Source: UBA9659 sp965208605 (GTDB lineage Bacteria > Pseudomonadota > Gammaproteobacteria > Pseudomonadales > Azotimanducaceae). From it: 64,000 nt of DNA. Shown piece by piece: positions 1 to 15,000 of this stretch. Position numbers and translations under genes: made by a program. The stretch covers positions 186,001-250,000 of the forward strand of contig OZ242345.1 of the NCBI GenBank assembly GCA_965208605.1, in the 5' to 3' direction. The notes below the pieces were generated by a model, which was given only the letters and a program-made list of their open reading frames with translations, had not been told where the DNA came from and did no database searches. The first letter of the stretch is position 1. Each line of letters begins with the position of its first letter.

Positions 1-3000
1 GCAAGACCCTTACCAGCGCAGAGACCGAAGTCGTGACCGCCGCGCCCGCATCCACGGACGCGGACTTGTCCGCTTTGACTATCGCGGATAACAACGGCGT
101 GGCGGTTGTTCTGGACCCGATTTTCGATGCCGCCAGCCCCGACACCCTGGACTACGCCGCCAGCGTGGATAATGAGGTGACCAGCGTTACGGTTACGCCG
201 ACCACGGCTGACGATGCCGCAAGCGTAACCGTTGCTGGCACGGATACTACCAGTGGCGACGCCAGCGTAGCGATTGACCTGACGGCCGGCGAAGCAAACG
301 CCATCGCCATCGTCGTGACCGCCGAGGACGGCACCACCACAAAAACCTACACCGTTACGGTGACCCGCGCCGCACCGCCCAACCAGCCGCCAGTGGCTAA
401 TGCGGGTGCCGACCAGAGCGTGACCACCGACGCAACAGTAACGCTGAGCGGCTCCGCTACCGACCCCGATCAAGCGAGCGATTCGTTGACATACCTCTGG
501 ACGCAGACCAGCGGCACCCCGGCGGTAACCTTGAACGCTGCCGACACCGCTACCGCGGAATTCACCGCGCCGGACGTCGCCACGGTCCTGGTCTTCACCC
601 TGACCGTCACCGATGATGCCGGTATCAGCGACACCGATACGGTAACCATCACCGTAACCGCGCCGCTCGCCTTTAGCGCCGGGCCCGCGCTCACAAACAA
701 TAGCCTTTTCGCCAGTGGTGATTTCGCCGCAGACGGCAACACCCTGACCCTGACCTTCAGCGTCAATCTGCCATTGGCAAACCCGCCGAGTGTGGTCTTC
801 TCTGGCCACGACCGCTTCACCGATGTCTACACCCCGTTCGCCACCGTTACGGCGACAAAAGACGTGGGCGATAACAATGATTACACGGCGGAATATACGG
901 TGGTCGCGGCAGAGGTTGATCCTCAGCAGGATCAGGTGGTTGGCTATGACATTGGCGCAATGGTAGCCGCCGATAATCCCGACAATACCTTTGACCCTGT
1001 CCCTGCCGATGTTGATATACAAATTGATGTGCGCGCACCGACCGCCAGTTTCGGCTCTCTCCCGGCCCTGTTCGTGGATAGGTCGGCGGCGGTCAGATTA
1101 ACCATAGACGACGAGGGAGCGCATCAGTCGCTGACGACCTCCGATGTTACGGCAACCAATGCCAAAGACCTGGCACTGGCTAGGGTTACGGGAACTGACG
1201 AGTATGCGGTTACCTTCACGCCGATGGCGGCGGGCGAGGTGGTCATCACCTTCAATAGCACCGGCCGGGTAACCGATAGCGCCGGCAATGTTATCGCCGC
1301 GGCGACCGCGAGCGGCACGGCGGTGCTATCCGCGGATGCGGACTTGTCATCGTTGACGATCGTGGATAACAACAGCATGGCGGTTGTTCTGGATCCGATT
1401 TTCGATGCCGCCGCCCCCGACATCGTGGACTACGCCGCCAACGTGGATAATGAGGTAACCAGCGTTACGGTTACGCCGACCACGGCTGACGATGCCGCAA
1501 GCGTAACCGTGGCTGGCGGCGAAGCCAGCGCAGCGATTAACCTGACGGCCGGCGAAGCAACAGCCATCGCCATTGTCGTTACTGCCGAGGACGGCAGCAC
1601 CACAAAAACCTACACCGTAACGGTGACCCGCGGTGCACCGCCCAACCAGCCGCCAGTGGCTAATGCGGGTGCCGACCAGAGCGTGACCACCGGCACGGAA
1701 GTAACGCTGACCGGCACCGGCAGTAGCGACCCCGATACGGACGATGCCCTGACTTATGCCTGGGTGCATACTTCAACCGATGATGCACCGCCCGCCACGG
1801 ATATCCCCTTGACCAACGCCGACACCGCCACGGCGACCTTCACCGCGCCGGACACCGCCGCGGTGCTGGTGTTCACCTTGACCGTCACCGATGATTCCGG
1901 TGACTCCGCCACCAACACCAACGCCGACACAGTAACCATCACCGTAACCGCGCCGCTCGCCACCGGGCTGACCGCGACCTTCGGCGGCGTCTCTGCTTCC
2001 AGTATTGGCGTGGGAGGGTTCGCCACCCTCGAGTTCTCCGAGGCGGTGACTGGCTTGGATGTGGATTCATTCTCCGGTTCCACGGGTGTCGAGGTAACCA
2101 GCGTTGCTGGACTCTTCAGCAACATCTATATAATCAACCTCATCCCGAGAGCGGAAACTTTCACCCTGACCCTTGCCGCCAACAGCGTAACCATCACCGC
2201 CACCAGCCCGGCAACGGGACCCGCCGAGCCGGTGAGCGTGGAAGGCACTGCGACGCAGCCGGAGGTTGCCCTTGTCTTTACCGTAGACCCTGAACTGACG
2301 AGCAATAACCCCGCGCCGGGCAGTAGCCCCGGTTTCGCCACAGTTGGCGACATGCTGACCCTTGCCTTCAGCGTCAATCTGCCATTGGCAAGCGCGCCGA
2401 GTGTGAACATCGCTGGCGAGGCAATCACGGCGACAAAAGGTAGCGGCAATGATTACAGTGCGACCTGGACGGTGACCGAGAAGGTTGCTGGGGAGAATGA
2501 CGATGCCCTTGTGGTGTATAGCATTACTCGAATGTTGGCATTCGGTTCTACCACCAATAGGCTGGCTCTTGGCAATACCGACAGTGCTATTCGATTTGAC
2601 CACACCGCACCGAGCGTGACGGCCTTTGACCCCATCCCCGATGTCCGCACCATTGACGATGCCTTGGAGACGCACACCATCACCTTCTCCGAAGCGGTAA
2701 CCGATTTGGCTATCAGCGACTTCACCGCCACTGGTGCCACGATAACGGATGTGAGCGGCGCCGGCGACACCTACACCATCACCTTCACCCCGACCGGGGA
2801 AACTTTCAGCCTGACCCTTGCCGCGGGTAGCGTTGCCGACCTCGCGGGCCTCACCGGTCCGGCGACAGCGGTGACCGCGAGCGGCACCGCGGCGGCCGCC
2901 ACGGTCAACCAGCCGCCAGTGGCTAATGCCGGCGACGACCAGAGCGTGACCACCGGCACGGAAGTAACGCTGACCGGCACCGCCAGCAGCGACTCCGATG

Positions 3001-6000
3001 GCACTATCCAGAGTTATGAATGGACGCATACTTCAACCGATGGTGATACGCCCGCCACGGTTATCCCCTTGACCAACGCCGACACCGCCACGGCCACCTT
3101 CACCGCACCGGCCACCGCCGCGGTCCTGATATTCACCCTGACCGTCACCGATGATTCCGGTGACTCCGCCACCAACACCGGCGAAGACACGGTAACCATC
3201 ACCGTAACCGCGCCGCTCGCCATTAGCGCCGGGCCCGCGCTCACGAGCAGTAACGCCAACGTAAATTTCGCCACAGATGGCGATACCCTGAGCCTGACCT
3301 TCACCGTCAATGTGGCATTGGAAAGTGCGCCCACGGTGACCATCGCCGGGCAGACCGTCACGGCGACCCACACGGGCAATGATTACACGGCGACCTATCT
3401 GGTGGCATCTGCGCAGGTTATGGGACTTGACGGCGAGTTCGTGAGTTATGACATCGGTGCAATGGCCGCCGCCGGTGTTCCCGCCAACACCCTTGACCCT
3501 GAAGCTACCGAAAGTGCTATTCGAATTGATGTAACCGCGCCGAGCGTGACGACCTTTATCACCCCGGACGCCAACGGTGTGTTTGGCGTACAGCAGACGC
3601 ACGACATCACCTTCTCCGAGCCGGTAACCGATTCAAGCGGCGATGCGTTGGGAATTGACGACTTCACCGCCACCGGTGCCACGATAACGGACGTTACCAG
3701 CAGCGACCAAACCACCTACACCATCGCCTTCACCCCGACCGCGGCATCCTTCACCCTGACCCTTGCCGCGGATAGCGTTGCCGACCTCGCGGGTCTGACC
3801 GGTCCGGCAAACGATGTGACCGCGAGCGGCACGGCGGTGCTATCCGCGGATGCGGACTTGTCATCGTTGACGATCGTGGATAACAACAGCATTGCGGTTG
3901 TTCTGGATCCGATTTTCGATGCCGCCAGCCCCGACACCGTGGACTACGCCGCCAGCGTGGATAATGAGGTAACCAGCGTTACGGTTACGCCGAGCACGGC
4001 TGACGATGGCGCAAGCGTAACCGTTGCTGGCACGGATACTACCAGTGGCACCGCCTCCGGCGCGAACAACCTGAATGTCGGCGCAAACGCCATCGCTATT
4101 GTCGTTACCGCCGCGGACGGCAGCACCACGAAAACCTACACCGTAACGGTGACCCGCGGCGCACCGCCCAACCAGCCGCCAGTGGCTAATGCGGGTGCCG
4201 ACCAGAGCGTGACCACCGGCGCAACAGTAACGCTGGACGGCTCCGGCAGTAGCGACCCCGATACGGACGATGCCCTGACTTATGCCTGGGTGCATACTTC
4301 AACCGATGATGATACGCCCGCCACGGTTATCCCCTTGACCAACGCCGACACCGCCACGGCCACCTTCACGGCGCCGGCTACCGCCACGGTGCTGGTCTTC
4401 ACCCTGACCGTCACCGATGATTCCGGTGACTCCGCCACCAACACCGGCGAAGACACGGTAACCATCACCGTAACCGCGCCGCTCGCCATTAGCGCCGGGC
4501 CCGCGCTCACGAGCAGTAACTCTGGCGATTACGCTATAGACGGCGACACGCTGACCCTGACCTTCAGCGTCAATCTGCCATTGGCAAGCGCGCCAACGGT
4601 GACCATCGCCGGGCAGGACGCCGCGGTGACCGGCACCGGCAACAGTTACACCGCGACCTATCTGGTGGTCGCGGCGGATGTTGCGGATGGCGCACTGGTG
4701 GCTTATGACATAGACGCAATGACCGCCGCCGATAATGCCGCCAATACCCTTGACCCTGAAGCGGTTACCAGTGGGTTCCAAATTGATGTGACCGCACCAG
4801 ACATCACCGCGCCGGCTGCCATAACCTTGGAAGCAACGGCTGCCCTGAGCACGTTTGGCGAATCCAACTACGGCACCGCGACTTCCACCGACGGCACCAT
4901 CACCGACAACGCGCCGGAGACCTTCCCGCTAGGCGACACCACCATCACCTGGACCGCGACCGATGCTGCGGGCAATGAAGCGACCGCTGAGCAGGTGGTC
5001 ACCGTGCAGGACACCACCCCACCGGTCATCGCCCTGAATGGTGCCGCGACTGTCACCCTGACTCTGGGCGATACCTACGAAGATGCGGGCGCCACCGCCA
5101 CGGATAATGTGGATGCTAGTGTGGAGGTCACCACGGTGATTACTATTGGTGGCACTACGGTTGAAACAGTAGACACCGACATCGCCGGCACCTACACCAT
5201 CACCTACAGCGCGACCGACACCGCCAATAATGCCGCCACGCCGGTAACCCGCACCGTCATCGTGCAGCCTGTCCTTGCCCTTAGCGCAGGGCCCGCGCTC
5301 ACGAGCAATAACCCTGGCGTAAATTTCGCCGCAGACGGCGACCTCCTGACCCTGACCTTCAGCGTCAATCTGCCATTGGCAAGCGCGCCAACGGTGACCA
5401 TCGCCGGGCAGGACGCCACGGCGACAGAAGGCACGGGCAACAGTTACACCGCGACCTATAGCGTGGTCGCGGCGCAGGTTACGGATGGCGCACTGGTAAG
5501 TTATGACATTGGCGCAATGACCGCGGCCGATAATCCCGCCAACACGCTTGACCCCGAGGCTGCCGACGTTACGATACAAATTGATATAACCGCACCGACC
5601 GCTACCTTCACCCCCGACTCGCTCACCGGCTTGCTCGTGGATACGGCGGCGACGATCACATTAAACATATCAGACGAAGGGGAACACCAGTCGCTGGCGT
5701 TAACCGATTTCACGGCAGTCAATGCCAAAGACCTGAGTTTTGCTGTTGTTTCGGGACCTAGCGAGCATGCGGTTACCTTCACGCCGCTAGCGGCGGGCTT
5801 GGTGAGCGTCACCTTCAATAACTCCGGCAGAGTAACCGATGGCGCCGGCAATGTGATCGCCGCGGTAACCGCGAGCGGCACCGCGCTGCCACCTGCCAAC
5901 CAGCCGCCAGTTGCCGAGGCGGGAGACGCGCAGGAAGTGGAGACCGGCACGGAAGTAACGCTGAGCGGCTCTGCTACCGACCCCGATGGTGACGACAATG

Positions 6001-9000
6001 CCCTGACTTATGCCTGGACGCAGACCAGCGGCAGCCCGGATGTAACCTTGAGCGATCCCACCGCCGCCAGTCCGACCTTCACCCCGGACACCGCCGCGGT
6101 GCTGATATTCACCTTGACCGTTACCGATGATTCCGGTGACTCCGCCACCAACACCCACAGCGACACGGTAACCATCACGGTAACCGCACCCGAGCCGGGG
6201 CCGACGGCATCATGGCAGGACCGCACCGACATACTGAACAAGGGTGGTCTGATTGTTGGCGTAGAACAGGAGGATGGCGTATTCATCAACTTATCCGAGA
6301 TGGTGGAGGACTTGGTTGGAGGTGATTTCTCCGATTCCATAGGTGTCCGCGTAAATGCTCAAAACCCCCCACATATTAGTGGCGGCTTCTATAGGGTCGC
6401 CTTCACTCCGACCGCGACATCCTTCACCCTGACCCTTAACGCGAATAGCATAACCGGCGACAACGGCAAAGAAGGACCCGCCGAGCCGGTGAGCATAACC
6501 GGCACTGCGGAACCCGCCCTCGCCGTTACCGCACATGAACTGACCAGCAGTAACGCTGGAGATTACGCCATAGATGGCGACCTTTTGACCCTTGCCTTCA
6601 GCGTCAATCTGCCATTGGCAAGCGACCCCACGGTGAGCATTGCCGGGCAGTCAGCCACGGTGACTGAAGGCGCGGGCAACAGTTACACCGCGACCTGGAC
6701 GGTAACCGAGGCGGTTGCCGCGGCGAATGACGGTAACCTGGTGGCGTATAGCATTACCGGATTAGTGTCAGCCAGTTCCGCCAGAAATACGCATAGCCTT
6801 GGCGATACCGACAGTGCTATTCGATTTGACCACACCGCACCGACGGTGGTGACCTTTATCACCCCGGACGCCAACGGTGTGATTGACGTACAGCAGACGC
6901 ACGACATCACCTTCTCCGAGCCGGTAACCGGATTGGATAGCACCACCCTCGCCACCGTCGTCACCACCACTGGCGGCGTCACGGTGGATAGCGTTACCGA
7001 CACCGACGGCGACCAAACCATCTACGCCATCGCCTTCACCCCGACCGCGGCATCCTTCACCCTGACGCTTGTCGCGGGTAGCGTTACCGACCTCGCGGGC
7101 CTCACCGGTCCGGCAAACGATGTGACTGCGAGCGGCACCGCGCTGCCACCTGCCAACCAGCCGCCAGTTGCCGAGGCGGGAGACGCGCAGGAAGTGGAGA
7201 CCGGCGTGGAAGTAACGCTGAGCGGCTCTGCTACCGACCCCGATACGGACGATGTCCTGACTTATGCCTGGGCGCATACTTCAACCGATGATGCGCCGCC
7301 CGCCACGGTTATCCCCTTGACCAACGCCGACACCGCCACGGCCACCTTCACCGCACCGGCCACCGCCGCGGTGCTGATATTCACCCTGACCGTAACCGAT
7401 GATTCCGGTGACTCCGCCACCAACACCGGCGAAGACACGGTAACCATCACCGTGACCGCGCCGGTCGCCACCGGGCTGACTGCGACCTTCGGCGGCGTCT
7501 CTGCTCCCAATGTTGGCGTGGGAGGGTTCACCACCCTCGAGTTCTCCGAGGCGGTGACTGGCTTGGATGTGGATTCATTCTCCGGTTCCAGGGATGTCGA
7601 GATAACCAGCGTTGCTGGACCCGTCCTCGACACCATCTATCAAATCAGCATCATCCCGAGAGCGGAAACTTTCACCCTGACCCTTGCCGCCAACAGCGTG
7701 ACCATCACCGCCAGCAGCCCGGCAACGGGACCCGCCGAGCCGGTGAGCGTGAGCGGCACCGCGACGCAGCCGGAGGTTGCCCTTGTCTTTACCGTAGACC
7801 CTGAACTGACGAGCAATAACCCCGCGCCGGGCAGTAGCCCCGGTTTCGCCACAGTTGGTGACATTCTGACCCTTGCCTTCAGCGTCAATCTGCCATTGGC
7901 AAGCGCGCCGAGTGTGAACATCGCTGGCGAGGCAATCACGGCGACAAAAGGTAGCGGCAATGATTACAGTGCGACCTGGACGGTGACCGAGATGGTTGCT
8001 GGGGAGAATGACGATGCCCTTGTGGTGTATAGCATTACTCGAATGTTGGCATTCGGTTCTACCACCAATAGGCTGGCTCTTGGCAATACCGACAGTTCTA
8101 TTCGATTTGACCACACCGCACCGAGCGTGGTGACCTTTGACCCCATCCCCGATGTCCGCACCATTGACGATGCCACGGAGATGCACACCATCACCTTCTC
8201 CGAAGCGGTAACCGATTTGGAAGCGAGCGACTTCACCGCCACTGGTGCCACGATAACGGATGTGAGCGGCGCCGGCGACACCTACACCATCACCTTCACC
8301 CCGACCGAGACAGCCTTCAGCCTGACCCTTGCCGCGGATAGCGTTGCCGACCTCGCGGGTCTCACCGGTCCGGCGACAGCGCAGACCGCGAGCGGCACCG
8401 CGGTGCCACCTGCCAACCAGCCGCCAGTTGCCGAGGCGGGAGATGCGCAGGATGTAACCACCGGCACGGTCGTAACGCTGGACGGCTCTGGCAGTAGCGA
8501 CCCCGATGGCGATGCCCTGACCTACTCATGGACGCATACTTCAACCGATGGTGATACGCCCGCCACGGTTATCCCCTTGACCAACGCCACCACCGCCACG
8601 GCGACCTTCACCCCGGACACCGCCGCGGTACTGGTGTTCACCTTGACCGTAACCGATGATGATGCCGATACCCCCCTCAGCCACAGCGACACAGTAACCA
8701 TCACCGTGACCGCGCCGCCCAAGCCGCTCATCGTTGGCAGTGGAGCGGTGAGTCATCCCGAGAACACCGAGACAGTAACGACCTTCACCGCGACTGATGC
8801 CGCTGGCGACCCCGTTAGCGTTACCTGGGAACTAACTGGCGCGGATGTGGGCTTGCTCTCTATTGATGACAGCAGCGGTAGGTTGGGTTTCACGAATGAC
8901 CCGGACTTTGAAGACCCGCTGGACGCAGACAACGACAACGACTATCAGGTTACCATTACCGCCACCGATAGCGCCACGGATGCGCGTAGCGAACCACTTG

Positions 9001-12000
9001 AGGTTACGGTAACGGTGATCAATGAGGATGAGACCGGCACCATCGGCGCCATTATCGGCAGCGCGCAGGTCGGGCAGACCTTGACCGCCGGCATGGTAAC
9101 CGACCCGGATTCGCCGTCTACGTCGGTTACTGTTACCAACTATCAATGGCAGGGCGACAGCACCAACATAGACGGTGCCACCAGCGAGACCTACATGCCG
9201 GTAGTAGCGGATCTCGACAAGACCATTCAAGTCATGGTCACTTACACCGACGGTCATGGTCCCGACAAGACCCTCACCAGCGCAGAGACCGCCGCGGTGA
9301 TTGCCGCGCCCGCATCCGCGGATGCAAACTTGTCCGGTTTGACTATCGCGGATAACAACGGCACTACGGTTGTTCTGGATCCGATTTTCGATGCCGCCAC
9401 TCTGACCTACACCGCCGAGGTGGCGAATGGGGTAACCAGCGTTACGGTTACGCCGACCACCAATCACGCCGCCGCGACCGTAACCGTGGCTGGCGGCGAA
9501 GCCTCAAATCCGATTGCCCTGATGGTCGGCATAAACGCCCTTGATATTGTCGTGACCGCCGAGGACACCACTACGAAAACCTACACCGTTACGGTGACCC
9601 GCGCCGGCAACAGCGCGCCGGATTTGTCTGGCAATGAAGCGAGTCCGATGGTCGCCGAGAACACGCCCATAACCACAGCAGTGACGATCTACCGTGCGAC
9701 TGATGTCGAGAACAACGCCATTACCTGGGCACTCACTGGCACGGATGCGTCATTCTTTACGCTTGACGGCACAAGCGGCGCATTGACTTTCAATACTTCG
9801 CCGGACTATGAAACCCAGTCCACCTACGCGCTCACCGTGACCGCCACCGATGACGGCACGCCGAGTGAGACCAGCACACTTGAGGTGACGGTTACCGTTA
9901 CCAATGAGGATGAAGAGGGTGCCATCGGCGCCATCACTGGCACCGCGCAGGTCGGGCAGACCTTGACCGCCGGCATGGTAACCGACCCGGATTCGCCGTC
10001 TACGTCGGTTATTGTTACCAACTATCAATGGCAAAGCGACAGCACCAACATAGACGGTGCCACCAGCGCGACCTACACCCCGGCAGAAGCGGATCTCGAC
10101 CAGACCATTCAAGTCATGGTCACTTACACCGACGGTCATGGCCCCGGCAAGACCCTCACCAGCGCACCGACCGAAGCCGTGATCGCCGCGCCCGCATCCA
10201 CGGACGCGGACTTGTCCAGTTTGACTATCGCGGATAACAACGGCGTGGCGGTTGTTCTGGACCCGATTTTCGATGCCGCCAGCCCCGACACCCTGGACTA
10301 CACCGCCAGCGTGGATAATGAGGTGACCAGCGTTACGGTTACGCCGACCACGGCTGACGATGCCGCAAGCCTAACCGTGCAAAGCGCGGCGGTTGCCCGT
10401 GACGCAACCAGCGAACCGATCAACCTGACGGTCGGCGCAAACGAAATCAGAGTCGTCGTTACTGCCGAGGACGGCAGCACCACAAAAACCTACACCGTCA
10501 CCATCACCCGCGCCGCACCGCCCAACCAGCCGCCAGTGGTTAATGCGGGTGCCGACCAGAGCGTGACCACCGACGCAACAGTAACGCTGAGCGGCTCCGC
10601 TACCGACCCCGATCAAGCGAGCGATTCGTTGACATACCTCTGGACGCAGACCAGCGGCACCCCGGCGGTAACCTTGAACGCTGCCGACACCGCTACCGCG
10701 GAATTCACCGCGCCGGACGTCGCCACGGTCCTGGTCTTCACCCTGACCGTCACCGATGATGCCGGTATCAGCGACACCGATACGGTAACCATCACCGTAA
10801 CCGCGCCGCTCGCCTTTAGCGCCGGGCCCGCGCTCACGAGCAATAACTCTGGCGTAAATTTCGCCGCAGACGGCAACACCCTGAGCCTGACCTTCACCGT
10901 CAATCTGCCATTGGCAAACCCGCCGAGTGTGGTCTTCTCTGGGCACGACCGCACCACCGATGTCTACACCTCGTTCGCCACCGTCACCGCGATAAAAGAC
11001 GTGGGCGATAACAATGATTACACGGCGGAATATACGGTGGTCGCGGCAGCGGTTGCGGCTCAGCAGGATCAGGTGGTGGGTTATGACATTGGCGCAATGG
11101 TAGCCGCCGATAATCCCGACAATACCTTTGACCCTGCCCCTGCCGATGTTGATATACAAATTGATGTGCGCGCACCGACCGCCAGTTTCGGCTCTCTCCC
11201 GGCCCTGTTCGTGGATAGGTCGGCGGCGGTCAGATTAACCATAGACGACGAGGGAGCGCATCAGTCGCTGACGACCGCCGATGTTATGGCAACCAATGCC
11301 AAAGACCTGGCACTGGCAAGGGTTACGGGAACTGACGAGCATGAGGTTACCTTCACGCCGGTGGCGGCGGGCGAGGTGGTCATCACCTTCAATAGCACCG
11401 GCCGAGTAACCGATAGCGCCGGCAATGTTATCGCCGCGGCGACCGCGAGCGGCACGGCGGTGCTGTCCGCGGATGCGGACTTGTCATCTTTGACTCTCGC
11501 GGATAACAACGGCATGGCGGTTGTTCTGGAGCCGATTTTCGATGCCGCCAGCCCCGACATCGTGGACTACACCGCCAGCGTGGATAATGAGGTAACCAGC
11601 GTCACGGTTACGCCGACCACGGCTGACGCCGCCGCAAGCCTAACCGTACAAAGCGCGGCGGTTACCAGTGGCACCGCCAGCGTAGCGATTGACCTGATGG
11701 TCGGCGCAAACGCCATCGCTATTGTCGTTACCGCCGCGGACGGCAGCACCACGAAAACCTACACCGTAACGGTGACCCGCGGCGCACCGCCCAACCAGCC
11801 GCCAGTGGCTAATGCGGGTGCCGACCAGAGCGTGACCACCGGCACGACCGTGACGCTGGACGGCTCTGGCAGTAGCGACCCCGATGGCGATGCCCTGACC
11901 TACTCATGGACGCATACTTCAACCGATGGTGATACGCCCAGCCCGCTCATTACCTTGACTAATCCCACCACCGCCAGTCCGACCTTCACCCCGGACACCG

Positions 12001-15000
12001 CCGCGGTCCTGGTCTTCACCCTGAGCGTAACCGATGATTCCGGTGACTCCGCCACCAACACCAACGCCGACACAGTAACCATCACCGTAACCGCGCCGGT
12101 CGCCAACACCGCGCCGGTCATCGCCATCGAAAATGCGGCGGTGGATTATGCCGAGAACGGCGATACGCCAGTAGCGACCTACACCGCGACTGATGCCGAG
12201 AGCGATGACGATGCCATTACTTGGTCACTGACTGGCACGGATTCGGGCTTGTTTACGCTTGACCCCGCAAGCGGCGTATTGACTTTCAATACTCCGCCGA
12301 ACTTTGAAGACCGGCAGGACGCTGGCGCCGACAACTCATATCAAGTTACCGTGACCGCCACCGATGACGGCGTGCCGAGTGAGAGCAGCACACTTGATGT
12401 AACGGTAACGGTGACCAATGAGAATGAAGAAGGCGCCATCACCGACATCATCGGCATCGCGCAGGTCGGGCAGGTCTTGACCGCGGGCGAAGTAACCGAC
12501 CCGGATGGCGGCGTTAGTGTTACCCAATATGTATGGCAAAGAACGTTAAGCGGCGTCGGCTCTGACAATGCCCTCATTGGCCCCGACAGCAATACCTACA
12601 TGCTGGTAGCCGATGATATTGGCTATACCTTTAGAGTCTTCGTCAACTACAACCACCTCGCCCCCAACGGAGCCTTCGGTAACAGAGTCGTCGAAAGCGC
12701 ACCGACCGAAGTCGTGATTGCCGCGCCGGACACCACCGCGCCGACGGTGATAACCTTTGCCGACCCCGTCCCCAACACCGTCCCCGCGCGTATGGTTGGC
12801 ATCGCGGGTGAGCACGACATCACCTTCTCCGAAGCAGTAACCGGTTTGGATGAAACCGACTTCGCCACTTCCACCGGTGCCACGGTAACTGCCGTGAGCG
12901 GCTCCGGCGACACCTACACCATCACCTTCACCCCGAGCGCGGAAACTTTCACCCTGACCCTTGCCGCGGGTAGCGTGAGCGATGGCGCCGCCACCCCGAA
13001 CACGGGTCCGGCAACCGCGGTGAGCGCAACCGGCAGCGCGATACCCGCGCCCAACCAGCCGCCGGTTGCCCGTGCGGGCGCCGACCGAAGCGTGACCATC
13101 GACGCGAGCGTAACGCTGGACGGTTCTGGCAGCAGCGACCCCGAAAATGGTGCCCTGATGTATGCTTGGACGCAGACCAGCGGCACCCCGGCGGTAACCT
13201 TAAACGCTGCCGACACCGCTACCGCGGAATTCACCGCGCCGGCTAGTGCCACGGTGCTGATATTCACCTTGACCGTTACCGATGATTCCGCTGACTCCGC
13301 CACCAACACCGACACCGATACGGTTACCATCACCGTGACCGCACCGGTCGCCACCAATCAGCCGCCAGTTGCCGATGCGGGAGACGCGCAGGAAGTGGAT
13401 ACCGGCGCAACAGTAACGCTGACCGGCTCCGCTACCGACCCCGATACGGACGATGTCCTGACTTATGCCTGGGCGCATACTTCAACCGATGGTGATACGC
13501 CCGCCACGCCCATTACCTTGAGCGGCGGCACCACCGCCACGGCGACCTTCACCGCACCGGACACCGCCGGAACGCTGATATTCACCTTGACCGTCACCGA
13601 TGATTCCGGTGACTCCGCCACCAACACCGGCGAAGACACGGTAACCATCACCGTAACCGCACCGGTCGCCACCGGACTGACCGCGGAATTTGTGGACATC
13701 ACTGGCGCCCTTATTGGCGAGCCAGCAGAGGTCACCATCACCTTCTCCGAGGGAGTGACTGGCTTGGAGCAAACTGATTTCTCCGCCGTCGGTGCCACAG
13801 TAACCGGCCTTAACGCATTCGAGCCCACCTTCTATGTCGTCAGTTTCACCCCGACCGCGGCATCCTTCCGCCTGACCCTTGCCGCCAATAGCGTAACCAT
13901 CATCTCCAGCGGGGAAGTGGGACCCGCCGAGCCGGTGAGCGTGGAAGGCACTGCGGAACCCGCCGTGGTTCCCCTTGCCTTTACCGCAGAACCGGTACTG
14001 ACCAGCAGTAATGGAAATCACGCCACAGTCGGCGACATTCTGACCCTGACCTTCAGCGTCAATCAGGCATTGGGAAATACGCCGGAGCCGGACATCGCTG
14101 GCGCCGGGCGAATCCCGGCGACAAAAGGCGATGGCAATGATTACAGTGCGACCTGGACGGTGACCGAGGAGGTTGCCAGAGCGAATGACGGTGCCCTTGT
14201 GTTTTTTAGCATTGGACGAATGTTTGCCGTCGGTTCTGTCCGCAATAGGCTGTCTGTTTTCGTTACCGACAGTGATATTCGATTTGACCACCCCGCACCG
14301 AACGTGGTGACCTTTGACCCCATCCCCGATGTCCGCACGATTGACGATGCCACGGAGATGCACGACATCACCTTCTCCGAGCCGGTAACCGGTTTGGAAG
14401 CGAGCGACTTCGCCACTTCCAGCGGTGCTACGGTAACGGACGTGAGCGGCTCCGGCGACACCTACACCATCACCTTCACCCCGACCGGGGAAACTTTCAG
14501 CCTGACCCTTGCCGCGAATAGCGTTGCCGACCTTGCGGGTCTGACCGGTCCGGCAAACGATGTGACCGCGAGCGGCACCGCGGTGGCCGCCACGGTCAAC
14601 CAGCCGCCAGTGGCTAATGCCGGCGACGACCAGAGCGTGACCACCGGCGCAACAGTAACGCTGACCGGCGTCGCTAGTAGCGACTCTGATGGGACTATCC
14701 AGAGTTATGAATGGGTGCATACATCAACCGATGATGCGCCGCCCGCCACGGCAATCATCGTGGTTGATGGCGAGACCTCAACCTTCACCGCACCGGCCAC
14801 CGCCGGGGTACTGATATTCACCTTGACCGTAACCGATGCTTCCGGTGACTCCGCCACCAACACCGGCGAAGACACGGTAACCATCACCGTGACCGCACCG
14901 GTCGCCACCAACCAGCCGCCAGTGGCTAATGCCGGCGACGACCAGAGCGTGACCACCGGCACGGAAGTAACGCTGACCGGCTCCGCTACCGACCCCGATA

